From contig NZ_JAJHUO010000030.1 in NCBI RefSeq assembly GCF_020859565.1, positions 106,490 to 147,481 on the forward strand: 40,992 nucleotides of DNA, in the 5' to 3' direction. The notes under the pieces were generated by a model. The model was not told the DNA's origin and did not search any database. It worked only from the letters and a program-made list of their open reading frames with translations. The DNA comes from Saccharothrix luteola. GTDB lineage: Bacteria; Actinomycetota; Actinomycetes; Mycobacteriales; Pseudonocardiaceae. This document shows, one piece after another, positions 17,612 through 25,036 of this stretch (position 1 is its first letter; every line of letters begins with the position of its first letter). A program made the translations under genes and the position numbers.

Positions 17612-18517
17612 ATGACCCGCGCCCTGCGTTGGCACCTGCCGCTGATGCTGTTCTCCCTGCTGATGGCCGCCCTGACGGCCGTCTCACTGGTCGGCCTGGT
17701 CGTCGACGACCGGATCCTGGTCGGGTCACCGATCTGGTTCAAGCCGTTCAAGTTCGCCGTCTCCCTCGGCCTCTACGCCGTCACGCTGGCGTGGATGCTC
17801 ACCCTGGTCACGAGGTTCCGCCGGGTCGGCTGGTGGGCCGGTACGGTCATCGCGCTCGCCTCCGCCGCCGAGATGGCGATCATCGTGGGCCAGGTGCTGC
17901 GGGGCGCCCGGAGCCACTTCAACGTCGGCACCCCGTTCGACGAACTGCTGTGGGACATCATGACCTACAGCATCCTGACGCTCTGGATCATGCACGCGGT
18001 GATCGCCGTGACCTTGCTGTTCACCAGGTTCCGCGACCGCGCCACCGGGCTCTCCATCCGACTCGGCCTGCTCCTCGCCCTCGTCGGCCTCGGCCTCGGC
18101 ACCCTCATGACCGGCCGGGCGGACGACGAGGACGTCGCCGCGGGCATCGTGGGCGCGCACAGCGTCGGCGTGCGCGACGGCGGCCCCTACATGCCGTTGA
18201 CGGGCTGGAGCACCGAGGGCGGCGACCTCCGCGTGCCGCACTTCGTCGGCATCCACGCCCTGCAGGTCATCCCGCTGGCCGTGGCGCTGTTCGGCCGGCG
18301 CGCGACCCCGAAGCTCGCCTGGGGCCTGACCGTCGGCTACGCGGGCCTGATGGCCCTGGTCACGTGGCAGGCGCTGCGCGGGCAGCCGCTGCTGCGCCCC
18401 GACCTGCTCACCGCGCTGGGCGCGCTGGCCGTGGCGACCTGGACCGCCGCGGTGATCGCGAGGACCCTGCGGACGACCGACACGACCGACGACCAGAAGG
18501 AGGTCGTGCACGCATGA
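17612..18517 (+). CDS. Polytopic membrane protein, unknown function
   Basis: This 301-residue integral membrane protein has about eight hydrophobic segments, near residues 9-29, 46-67, 75-95, 117-137, 149-167, 211-228, 237-254 and 265-284. Notable polar motifs are IWFKPFKFAVS before segment 2, RGARSHFNVGTPFD between segments 3 and 4, and VPHFVGIHALQVIPL at segment 6, with histidines that could bind a cofactor or metal. I do not recognise a named family. The ATG at 17612 has AGGAG six bases upstream. The stop overlaps the start of a DUF4281 protein gene, so the two are co-translated and probably work together under the divergent MerR regulator. Confidence 0.85.
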   Translation: MTRALRWHLPLMLFSLLMAALTAVSLVGLVVDDRILVGSPIWFKPFKFAVSLGLYAVTLAWMLTLVTRFRRVGWWAGTVIALASAAEMAIIVGQVLRGARSHFNVGTPFDELLWDIMTYSILTLWIMHAVIAVTLLFTRFRDRATGLSIRLGLLLALVGLGLGTLMTGRADDEDVAAGIVGAHSVGVRDGGPYMPLTGWSTEGGDLRVPHFVGIHALQVIPLAVALFGRRATPKLAWGLTVGYAGLMALVTWQALRGQPLLRPDLLTALGALAVATWTAAVIARTLRTTDTTDDQKEVVHA

Positions 18518-18963
18518 CCGGGTTCCTCTTCCAGATCACGTTCTGGCTCACCGTCCCGTTCTGGGGCCTGATGATCTTCGCGCCGACGTCCGCCCTCACG
18601 AACCGGATCGTCTCGTCCCCGTTGATCGCGGTGCCGCCGCTGGTCGTCTACACGGTCCTGGTCGCCGCGCACCTGCCGGAGTTGTGGGCGACGATGAGCA
18701 GTCCGAACCTGGACACGCTGAGGGAGTTCCTGGCCACCGCGTGGGGCGCCTCGGCGGTCTGGGCGCAGGTGATCGCGTGGGACCTGCTGATCGGCGCGTG
18801 GATGCACCGGGAGGGCCGCCGCCTGGGGCTGCACCCGCTGCTCATGGGCCCGCTGCTGGTGCTGACGATCGTCCTGTCCCCGTTCGGGTTCGGGCTGTTC
18901 CTGGCCATCCGGGCGTTCTGTGACCGACCCGACAGGGCGACCACGGTGGTTACCGGCCAGTAA
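18514..18963 (+). CDS. ABA4-like (DUF4281) membrane protein
   Basis: This 149-residue protein has four hydrophobic segments (about 5-24, 36-54, 82-96 and 107-130) and resembles the ABA4-like family, named for a plant protein needed for neoxanthin formation; the bacterial members have no established reaction. Family-like motifs are MIFAPTSALTNRI, WDLLIGAWMHREGRRLG and LSPFGFGLFLAIR. The ATG at 18514 overlaps the previous stop and has its own strong ribosome site, AAGGAGG at 18497-18503. The last codons overlap the first operator of the fadA promoter. Confidence 0.8.
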   Translation: MTGFLFQITFWLTVPFWGLMIFAPTSALTNRIVSSPLIAVPPLVVYTVLVAAHLPELWATMSSPNLDTLREFLATAWGASAVWAQVIAWDLLIGAWMHREGRRLGLHPLLMGPLLVLTIVLSPFGFGLFLAIRAFCDRPDRATTVVTGQ

Positions 18964-18993
18964 CAGGGGCTAGAGTTGTGTTACCGATCGGTA
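18949..18993 (+). promoter_or_regulatory. fadA-fadJ promoter with two TetR-type operators
   Basis: GTTACCGGCCAGTAAC (18949-18964) is a near-perfect dyad and TACCGATCGGTA (18982-18993) is a perfect one. Their centres are 31 bases apart, about three helix turns. A -10-like TAGAGT (18971-18976) lies between them, so a repressor on either site would cover the promoter. Dyads of this TTACYNNNNRGTAA form are used by TetR-type regulators of fatty-acid genes; the regulator is not in this window. Confidence 0.6.
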
Positions 18994-19046
18994 GGAGTCG
19001 CGCCCGACCGCTCGGGCGAATCGTCACCACAAGCGGAGGAGACGCC

Positions 19047-20267
19047 GTGGCCGCACCAGTAGCGCCGGCACGCGTTCGGAACGTGGTCTTCGTGGACGGC
19101 GTGCGCACGCCGTTCGGCAAGGCCGGCCCCAAGGGAATCTTCGCGGAGACCCGTGCCGACGACCTGGTCGTCAAGGTGATCCGCGAGCTGCTGCGCCGCC
19201 ACCCCGGGCTGCCGCCGGAGCGGGTCGACGAGGTGGCCATCGCCGCCACCACGCAGATCGGCGACCAGGGCCTGACCATCGGCCGCACCGCCGCGCTGCT
19301 CGCGGGCCTGCCCAAGTCGGTGCCCGGCTACGCCATCGACCGCATGTGCGCGGGCGCGATGACGGCCGTGACGACGTCGGCCAGCGGCATCGCGTTCGGC
19401 GCGTACGACGTGGTGATCGCCGGCGGCGTGGAGCACATGGGCCACCACCCGATGGGCGAGGGCGTCGACCCCAACCCGCGGTTCCTGTCGGACAAGATCG
19501 TGGACCCGTCCGCGCTCGTCATGGGTTCGACGGCGGAGAACCTGCACGACCGGTTCCCGCACATCACCAAGGAGCGCACGGACGCGTACGCGGCGGCGTC
19601 GCAGGCCAAGTACGCCGACGCGGTGAAGAACGGCAAGATCGGGCCGGAGCTGGTGCCGGTCGCGACCCGTTCGGCGGAGAACGGCTGGGGCCTGGCCACC
19701 GCCGACGAGCCGCCCCGCCCGGGCACCACGGTCGAGGACCTGGCGAAGCTCAAGACGCCGTTCCGCCCGCACGGCCGGGTCACCGCGGGCAACGCGGCCG
19801 GCCTGAACGACGGCGCGACCGGCTGCATCCTGGCCGAGGAGGAGACCGCGCGCGAGCTCGGCCTGCCGGTCGGCATGCGCCTGGTCGGCTACTCGTTCAT
19901 GGGCGTCGAGCCCGAGGTCATGGGCGTCGGCCCGGTGCCGGCCACCGAGAAGGCGCTGAAGCGCGCGGGCCTGTCCATCGAGGACATCGGCCTGTTCGAG
20001 ATCAACGAGGCGTTCGCCGTGCAGGTGCTCGCCTTCCTCGACCACTTCGGCATCGCCGACGACGACCCGCGGGTCAACCAGTGGGGCGGCGCGATCGCCA
20101 CCGGCCACCCGCTGGCGTCCTCGGGCGTGCGCCTGATGACCCAGCTTTCGCGGCAGTTCGCCGAGCGCCCCGACGTGCGCTACGGCATCACCACCATGTG
20201 CATCGGCATCGGCATGGGCGGGACTGTCATCTGGGAGAACCCGCACTGGAACGGAGCAGCCAAGTGA
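19047..20267 (+). CDS. fadA: Acetyl-CoA C-acyltransferase (3-ketoacyl-CoA thiolase)
   Basis: This thiolase of 406 residues performs the last step of beta-oxidation, splitting 3-ketoacyl-CoA with CoA to acetyl-CoA and a shortened acyl-CoA. Active-site residues are clear: nucleophilic Cys101 in AIDRMCAGAMTAV, His354 in GGAIATGHPLASSG and Cys385 in TTMCIGIGMGG, with the NEAFAVQ motif before them. The GTG at 19047 is chosen for its GGAGGA ribosome site; upstream in-frame codons encode no family sequence and overlap the operator region. Its stop overlaps the start of the multifunctional partner by four bases, so the two form the classical FadA/FadB-type pair. Confidence 0.97.
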   Translation: MAAPVAPARVRNVVFVDGVRTPFGKAGPKGIFAETRADDLVVKVIRELLRRHPGLPPERVDEVAIAATTQIGDQGLTIGRTAALLAGLPKSVPGYAIDRMCAGAMTAVTTSASGIAFGAYDVVIAGGVEHMGHHPMGEGVDPNPRFLSDKIVDPSALVMGSTAENLHDRFPHITKERTDAYAAASQAKYADAVKNGKIGPELVPVATRSAENGWGLATADEPPRPGTTVEDLAKLKTPFRPHGRVTAGNAAGLNDGATGCILAEEETARELGLPVGMRLVGYSFMGVEPEVMGVGPVPATEKALKRAGLSIEDIGLFEINEAFAVQVLAFLDHFGIADDDPRVNQWGGAIATGHPLASSGVRLMTQLSRQFAERPDVRYGITTMCIGIGMGGTVIWENPHWNGAAK

Positions 20268-22375
20268 CCACGTTGACCGCTGACGAGGCCAAGGCCCTGT
20301 TCCCCGACGAGGTCGTGACCCACGCCCGCACCAAGCTGATCACGGTGCCCGGGCTGGCCGGCCAGGTCGCCCTGATCACCATCGACAACGGCCACGACCA
20401 CACCCGGCCGTCCACGTTCGGCCCGCAGTCGCTGGTGAGCCTGAGCGCGGCGTTCGACGAGGCCGCGGCGGCGAACCCGGCGGCGATCGCGGTCACCGGC
20501 AAGCCGTTCGTCTTCGCCGTGGGCGCGGACCTGACGGCCGTGGAGGGCGCGTCCGAGCGCTCGCAGGCCGTGACGATCGGTCAGCTGGGCCACGACGTGT
20601 TCCGCAAGTTCACCGAGTCGTCCGTGCCGACCTTCGCGTTCGTCAACGGCGCGGTGATGGGCGGCGGCCTGGAGCTGGCGCTGTCGTGCCACTACCGGAC
20701 GCTGGCGTCCAACGCGGCGGCCATCGCGCTGCCCGAGGTGTTCCTCGGCCTGTTCCCGGGCTGGGGCGGCACGCAGCTGCTGCCGAACCTGATCGGCGCG
20801 CACGACGCGGTCACCGTGATCTTCGAGAACGCGTTGAACCAGAACAAGATGCTCAACCCGAAGCAGGCGCTCGACCTGGGCATCGCGGACGTGCTGTTCG
20901 ACTCGGCGGACTACCTGGAGCAGTCGCTGCTGTGGCTGGCCTCCGTGGTGCGCGGCGACGTCGTGCCCGCTCGTCGTGAGATCGACCGCGGTGCGGGCTG
21001 GGACGCCGCCGTGGCCCGGGCCCGGGCGATCGTCGAGGGCAAGACCAAGGGCGCGGCGCCGGGTGCGCTGAAGGCGTTGGAGCTGCTGGAACTGGCTCGT
21101 GCCAACGACTTGGACGCCGGGTACGCGGCGGAGACCGAGGCGCTGGCGGACGTCGTGATGAGCGACGAGCTGCGGGCCGGGCTGTACTCGTTCAACCTGG
21201 TGCAGAAGCGGGCCAAGCGGCCGGCCGGGGCGCCGGACAAGTCGTTGGCGCGCAAGGTCACCAAGGTCGGCATCGTCGGCGCGGGCCTGATGGCGTCGCA
21301 GATGGCGCTGCTGTTCGCGCGGCGGCTGGAGGTGCCGGTGGTGCTCACCGACATCGACCAGGCGCGCGTGGACAAGGGCGTCGGGTACGTGCACGGCGAG
21401 ATCGACAAGCTGCTGGGCAAGGGCCGGGTGTCGGCGGACAAGGCGAACCGGCTCAAGGCCTTGGTGAGCGGCTCGTTGGACAAGGCGGCGTTCTCGGACG
21501 CGGACTTCGTCATCGAGGCAGTGTTCGAGGACCTGGGCGTGAAGCAGAAGGTGTTCGCCGAGGTCGAGGAGTTCGTCTCGGCGGAGGCCGTGCTGGCGAC
21601 CAACACGTCGTCGCTGTCGATCACCGAGATGGCGTCGGGCCTCAAGCACCCCGAGCGGGTCGTGGGCTTCCACTTCTTCAACCCGGTCGCGATCATGCCG
21701 CTGCTGGAGATCGTGCGCGCCGGGCAGACCGACGACGCGACGTTGGCGACCGCGTTCGCGGTGGGCAAGCAGCTGAAGAAGTCGTCCGTGCTGGTGAAGG
21801 ACGCCCCGGCGTTCGTGGTGAACCGGCTGCTCACCCGCTTCATGGGCGAGGTCGTGAAGTCGATCGACGAGGGCACGCCGTTCGAGGTCGCGGACAAGGC
21901 CACCGAGCCGCTGGGCCTGCCGATGTCGCCGCTGATCCTGCTGCAGCTCGTCGGCCCCGCCGTCGCGCTGCACGTGGCGGAGACGATGAACGCCGCCTTC
22001 CCCGACCGGTTCGGCGTGTCGGAGAACATGAAGGCGTTCGTGAAGGCCGGCAAGACCGCCGTGTACCAGTGGGATTCGTCGGGCAAGCAGAGCGTCGACC
22101 CCGAGGTGCAGGACTTGTGGTCGTTCGGCGACAAACCGCTGACCGGTGACGAGGTCTTCGCGCGTGCGCTGGAGGCGTTGGCCGAGGAGATCCGGATCAT
22201 GCTCGACGAGGGCGTGGTGGCGGAGGCGCAGGACATCGACCTGTGCATGATCCTGGGCGCCGGCTGGCCGTTCTGGCTGGGCGGCATCACCCCCTACCTG
22301 GACCGTTCGGGCATCTCGGAGAAGGTGACGGGCAAGCGCTTCCTGGCGCCCGGCGTCGCCTCCGTGCCTGCCTGA
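20264..22375 (+). CDS. fadJ: Enoyl-CoA hydratase / 3-hydroxyacyl-CoA dehydrogenase
   Basis: This 703-residue multifunctional protein hydrates enoyl-CoA and oxidises the resulting 3-hydroxyacyl-CoA with NAD, feeding the thiolase encoded just before it. Residues 1-300 form the crotonase part, with oxyanion segment FAVGADL and catalytic Glu137 (VMGGGLELAL) and Glu158 (ALPEVFLGLFPGWGG). The NAD-binding fold begins near residue 333 (KVGIVGAGLMASQ), and the dehydrogenase catalytic His lies in VVGFHFFNPVAIMP near residue 470. Two C-terminal helical dehydrogenase domains follow, including VKDAPAFVVNRLLT. The GTG start at 20264 overlaps the fadA stop. The gene may equally be called fadB; the symbol is by resemblance. 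Confidence 0.95.
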   Translation: MTTLTADEAKALFPDEVVTHARTKLITVPGLAGQVALITIDNGHDHTRPSTFGPQSLVSLSAAFDEAAAANPAAIAVTGKPFVFAVGADLTAVEGASERSQAVTIGQLGHDVFRKFTESSVPTFAFVNGAVMGGGLELALSCHYRTLASNAAAIALPEVFLGLFPGWGGTQLLPNLIGAHDAVTVIFENALNQNKMLNPKQALDLGIADVLFDSADYLEQSLLWLASVVRGDVVPARREIDRGAGWDAAVARARAIVEGKTKGAAPGALKALELLELARANDLDAGYAAETEALADVVMSDELRAGLYSFNLVQKRAKRPAGAPDKSLARKVTKVGIVGAGLMASQMALLFARRLEVPVVLTDIDQARVDKGVGYVHGEIDKLLGKGRVSADKANRLKALVSGSLDKAAFSDADFVIEAVFEDLGVKQKVFAEVEEFVSAEAVLATNTSSLSITEMASGLKHPERVVGFHFFNPVAIMPLLEIVRAGQTDDATLATAFAVGKQLKKSSVLVKDAPAFVVNRLLTRFMGEVVKSIDEGTPFEVADKATEPLGLPMSPLILLQLVGPAVALHVAETMNAAFPDRFGVSENMKAFVKAGKTAVYQWDSSGKQSVDPEVQDLWSFGDKPLTGDEVFARALEALAEEIRIMLDEGVVAEAQDIDLCMILGAGWPFWLGGITPYLDRSGISEKVTGKRFLAPGVASVPA

Positions 22376-22385
22376 CCCCCGATCC

Positions 22386-22419
22386 CCGCGCCCCGGTTGC
22401 TCTCGCAGCCGGGGCGCGG
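22386..22419 (+). terminator. Terminator after fadJ
   Basis: An 11-bp perfect stem (22386-22396 with 22409-22419, arm containing GCGCCCCGG) has a 12-base loop and is followed by a short T run (CTTTCT). It lies ten bases past the fadJ stop. Confidence 0.8.
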
Positions 22420-22558
22420 TGCTTTCTGCGAACCTCAACACCACCCGCCGCCCGCAGCGTCGCATGCGCTTCCGCTACTCTGCGCATCCAAACGATCACC
22501 GAACGCTGCGTCGTCGACGAGCCGGCCGAACCGGCTGCGGGCAACCGACGCCGTCCGC

Positions 22559-22601
22559 TACGTTCGGGAATCAGCTCGTCACCGGATGTGCAAGGGGACA
22601 C
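22559..22601 (+). promoter_or_regulatory. Promoter and leader of the second WXG cassette
   Basis: TACGTT at 22559-22564 fits a -10 box; the 37-base leader ends in GCAAGGGGACAC before the ATG. The segment CGCTAC..TC.G.A with CACCGGAT.TGCAAGGGG resembles the one before the decayed copy at 27756 and, more weakly, the one before the gene at 33310. The shared element suggests common control of these loci. Confidence 0.45.
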
Positions 22602-23294
22602 ATGAGCGACGATGACGTGTACAGGTTCGGTTTCGAGGACGGCGATGAAGAGGACCAGCGCCCTCGCTCCGCGCCCAAAGAACCCGAGACCCCGCAAGAC
22701 GCCCTGGTAGGACGTGACGCCGACGGTGTCGTCACCGTGACGGTGAACGAGAGTGCGGAGTTCCAGGCGGTCTCCATCGCCACGCGGTGGCGGCAGTCCG
22801 TCGACCCCCGCGTCCTCGGCTCCGCGGTGACCCAGGCCGCGAACGCCGCTTCCATGGCCGCGCTGGTCCAGCAGATCGACCGACCGGCGGAGCCCGCGCC
22901 ACGGCAGGAGGCACCGCCACCGCAGTCCGACGAACGCATCACGCCCGAGCAGGCGTTGAGGTTGATGGACGCCGTCAGCGCCGACCTGGCCCGGTTCACG
23001 CAGCGGATGAACGAGGTCGTGGACCGTCCGCTGACGGTGGAGAGCCGGGGCGGGCACGTCCGCGGCACGATCCACCGGGGACAGATCCTCGACCTTGAGG
23101 TCGATCCCGCCTGGACGCACTCGGCTCGCGTCACGGAGATGCAGCAGGAGTTCCTGGAAGTGCTGCGGAACCTGCGCGCCCAGAGCGTTCCCGCCGACCT
23201 GGCGCAGGGCCCGCAAAGCCCCGCCATCACCGAGCTCACCGCGCTGGTGAGTGATCCGAACACGCTGCTGCGCCGAGTGGGGTTGCTGCCATGA
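22602..23294 (+). CDS. YbaB-like protein leading the WXG/four-TM cassette
   Basis: This 230-residue protein begins with an acidic segment (MSDDDVYRFGFEDGDEED). Two YbaB-like stretches follow: residues 41-90 (a beta pair in GVVTVTVNESAEFQAVSI, then a helix in VLGSAVTQAANAASMAAL) and about 120-195 (a helix at QALRLMDAVSADLARF, strands in GGHVRGTIHRGQILDLEVD, then a C-terminal helix). Between them is a Pro/Glu-rich linker. The ATG at 22602 has AAGGGG as ribosome site, and the frame overlaps the next gene by four bases. Such YbaB-like proteins accompany EspC and WXG genes in actinobacteria; whether it binds DNA or acts as a chaperone for the secreted partners is not shown by sequence. A frameshifted relative is at 27756. 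Confidence 0.8.
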   Translation: MSDDDVYRFGFEDGDEEDQRPRSAPKEPETPQDALVGRDADGVVTVTVNESAEFQAVSIATRWRQSVDPRVLGSAVTQAANAASMAALVQQIDRPAEPAPRQEAPPPQSDERITPEQALRLMDAVSADLARFTQRMNEVVDRPLTVESRGGHVRGTIHRGQILDLEVDPAWTHSARVTEMQQEFLEVLRNLRAQSVPADLAQGPQSPAITELTALVSDPNTLLRRVGLLP

Positions 23295-23614
23295 GCCTTC
23301 AAGTAGCTCTCGAAGCGATGCGGTCCGACGCCACCGTGTGGGCGACCGCATCCGACAACCTGGACGGCCCGCGCTCCACGATCGGCGGCCTGGTCCTCAC
23401 CGGCGCCGACGTGTCGCTGTGGGCGGTCGACCGCGGCTTGGACCGCACTTACAACGACGCCCGCCTGGCCCTGGAGGACATGCTCACCCAGGCGACCCAG
23501 GCGTTCCGCAGCCTCAGCGAGACCCTCAACGCGGCGGCGAACACCTACGAAGCCGAAGAGGAAGCGAACCTGCACGCCATGAACAGCATCCACAACGACG
23601 GCGGTGGCCGATGA
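23291..23614 (+). CDS. EspC-like type VII secretion target protein
   Basis: This 107-residue helical protein resembles the EspC family of ESX-1 secretion-associated proteins. It has a first helix (MSLQVALEAMRSDATVWATASDNL), a short loop, and a second long helix ending in AFRSLSETLNAAANTYEAEEEANL; the tail is polar. YxxxE, a known C-terminal type VII export signal form, is visible as YEAEE at about 90-94. The ATG at 23291 overlaps the upstream stop, and its stop overlaps the next start, so it is in the middle of a tightly coupled four-gene unit. Export is inferred; no EccC ATPase gene is in the window. Confidence 0.85.
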   Translation: MSLQVALEAMRSDATVWATASDNLDGPRSTIGGLVLTGADVSLWAVDRGLDRTYNDARLALEDMLTQATQAFRSLSETLNAAANTYEAEEEANLHAMNSIHNDGGGR

Positions 23615-24378
23615 ACCCGCCGCTCGTGGAGGAGGCGCAGCGGAAGGCGCAGGAGATCGAGGAGAACGTCAAGAAGTTCTTCGAGCAGGTCAACAGCGTG
23701 ATGAGCTGGGTCCCCTCGGTGCTGGAACACCTCGTCGACCCCATCATCCGCGGCATGCAGGTGCTCAACGAGAAGATGCAGGAGCTCTGGGACCGGATCA
23801 AGCTGCTGTGGGAGCAGCCCGGGGACCCGGACCGCCTCAAGCAGGTCGGCGAGCAGTGGGTGTCGCAGGTCGGCAACGCGCTCGGCGACGTCGCGGAGAC
23901 GATCGGGCTGGACAAGCTCCGCACCACGATCGAGTGGGAAGGCCGCGCCGCCCGCGCCTACCAGGCGACGGTGCCACCGCAGGCGGCCGGGCTGAACTCG
24001 GTGAAGGACATCGCCGGACAACTGCGCTCGTCCCTGAACAGCCTGGCGAACTCGATCGAGATGTTCTGGATGGCGATCGGGTTCGCGCTGCTCGGCGCGG
24101 TCGTCGCCATCGTCAGCGCGGTGGTCGCCGCGTGCACGCTCGTGGGCATCCCCGCGGCGATCACGTTGATCATCGGAGGGGTGGCCGCGACGATCGGCGC
24201 CATTGCCGCGGCGATCATGGCGTTGGAGTCCCACGTCAACACGATCGAGACCGAGCAGTCCACGATCCAGCAGAAGATCCACGACCTCGGCTCCACGTGG
24301 GCCATGCCGAACACCGCGGACATGGCGGACGCGAGCGTCGCCGACGGGGACGGCTCCGACTGGCGACCCGACTCGTGA
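23611..24378 (+). CDS. WXG-motif protein with two transmembrane segments
   Basis: This 255-residue protein has a long N-terminal helical region rich in Glu, Lys and Gln (to about residue 100) and a WXG motif, Trp109-Glu-Gly111, in TTIEWEGRAARAYQ. A second helix (AAGLNSVKDIAGQLRSSLNS) completes a WXG100-like hairpin. Two very hydrophobic segments follow, about 152-172 and 178-204, then a helix and an acidic tail (ASVADGDGSDW). The order, WXG hairpin followed by a hydrophobic pair, matches the gene at 7833. It may be a membrane-inserting type VII substrate or a membrane anchor for the EspC-like partner. Its stop overlaps the next start (GTGA). Confidence 0.8.
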   Translation: MNPPLVEEAQRKAQEIEENVKKFFEQVNSVMSWVPSVLEHLVDPIIRGMQVLNEKMQELWDRIKLLWEQPGDPDRLKQVGEQWVSQVGNALGDVAETIGLDKLRTTIEWEGRAARAYQATVPPQAAGLNSVKDIAGQLRSSLNSLANSIEMFWMAIGFALLGAVVAIVSAVVAACTLVGIPAAITLIIGGVAATIGAIAAAIMALESHVNTIETEQSTIQQKIHDLGSTWAMPNTADMADASVADGDGSDWRPDS

Positions 24379-24908
24379 CGCACCCGGGGCCGCCGCCGCG
24401 CTACTTCCGGATACCGCCTGCCCAGGCTCGGAGGATCCGAGGTCTGTGCGGCGCACTCGGCACGGCGGGATTCGTAGCCTGCCTGGCGCTCGCGTGGGCG
24501 ATCGTGGGGCTCGGTCGGGCGTTGCCGACGGCCTACCACCCGATCAACGCGTTGGTCTGGATCGCCGGGTGCGGTTCGGTCTTCGCGGTGCTCCTGTCCT
24601 CGGTGAGCCTGCTCGCGGCCCGGTCCTACGTCCGGGGCGAGTACCTCGACGTGAACGGCGCGAGAGCGGCCAGGCGGGCGCTGGCCGGCGGTTGGGCGGG
24701 CGCGCTGATCGTCGCCGTCATCGCGTGGTTCCTGCTGGTCATGACGGTGACGAGCGGAAGTCGGCAGGTCGGGTTCACCGGTGAGGTGTGGGCTTACCTG
24801 CTCCTGTTGGCCGCGCCTTCGGTGGTGGCGGGCGTTCTCTTCTTCCTCGGACGTGCCCTGTTCCGGCCACCCGTCGCACCGCCGACAGAGGTGCGGTGGC
24901 GCGGCTGA
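24375..24908 (+). CDS. Four-TM protein, copy 1 of a family repeated in the window
   Basis: This 177-residue protein has a Pro-rich cytoplasmic start (THPGPPPRYFRIPP), a basic stretch with one Cys, then four hydrophobic segments near residues 28-48, 59-82, 103-126 and 139-162. Between segments 2 and 3 lies the motif SLLAARSYVRGEYLDV, and after segment 4 the tail GRALFRPPVAPP. The same architecture and motifs occur in the genes at 28167 and 33310, so these are paralogues. I do not recognise a named family. GTG 24375 overlaps the WXG gene stop, which fixes the start and ties it to the cassette. It may be a membrane partner or immunity protein for the WXG/EspC pair; this is inference. Confidence 0.8.
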   Translation: MTHPGPPPRYFRIPPAQARRIRGLCGALGTAGFVACLALAWAIVGLGRALPTAYHPINALVWIAGCGSVFAVLLSSVSLLAARSYVRGEYLDVNGARAARRALAGGWAGALIVAVIAWFLLVMTVTSGSRQVGFTGEVWAYLLLLAAPSVVAGVLFFLGRALFRPPVAPPTEVRWRG

Positions 24909-25036
24909 CTGAAGGGCGGGAGTTGCGAACCGTGGAGTAGCGGACCGACGCGGGTGCGTCCCCTGCCCAGCGACGCGGTCATGAGGGCCCTTCAGCTCTG
25001 GAAGCCCTGGCAACGCCCCATCACGTGAATGGCACG

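Noticed and set aside
20180..22465. A 761-codon open frame on the minus strand
   Set aside because: It lies opposite fadJ, has no family motif and is full of His/Arg/Gln repeats, typical of an antisense shadow.
24909..24995. Inverted repeat CTGAAGGGC / GCCCTTCAG as a terminator
   Set aside because: The arms are only nine bases and 69 bases apart, with no stable inner stem or T tract; too weak to call.
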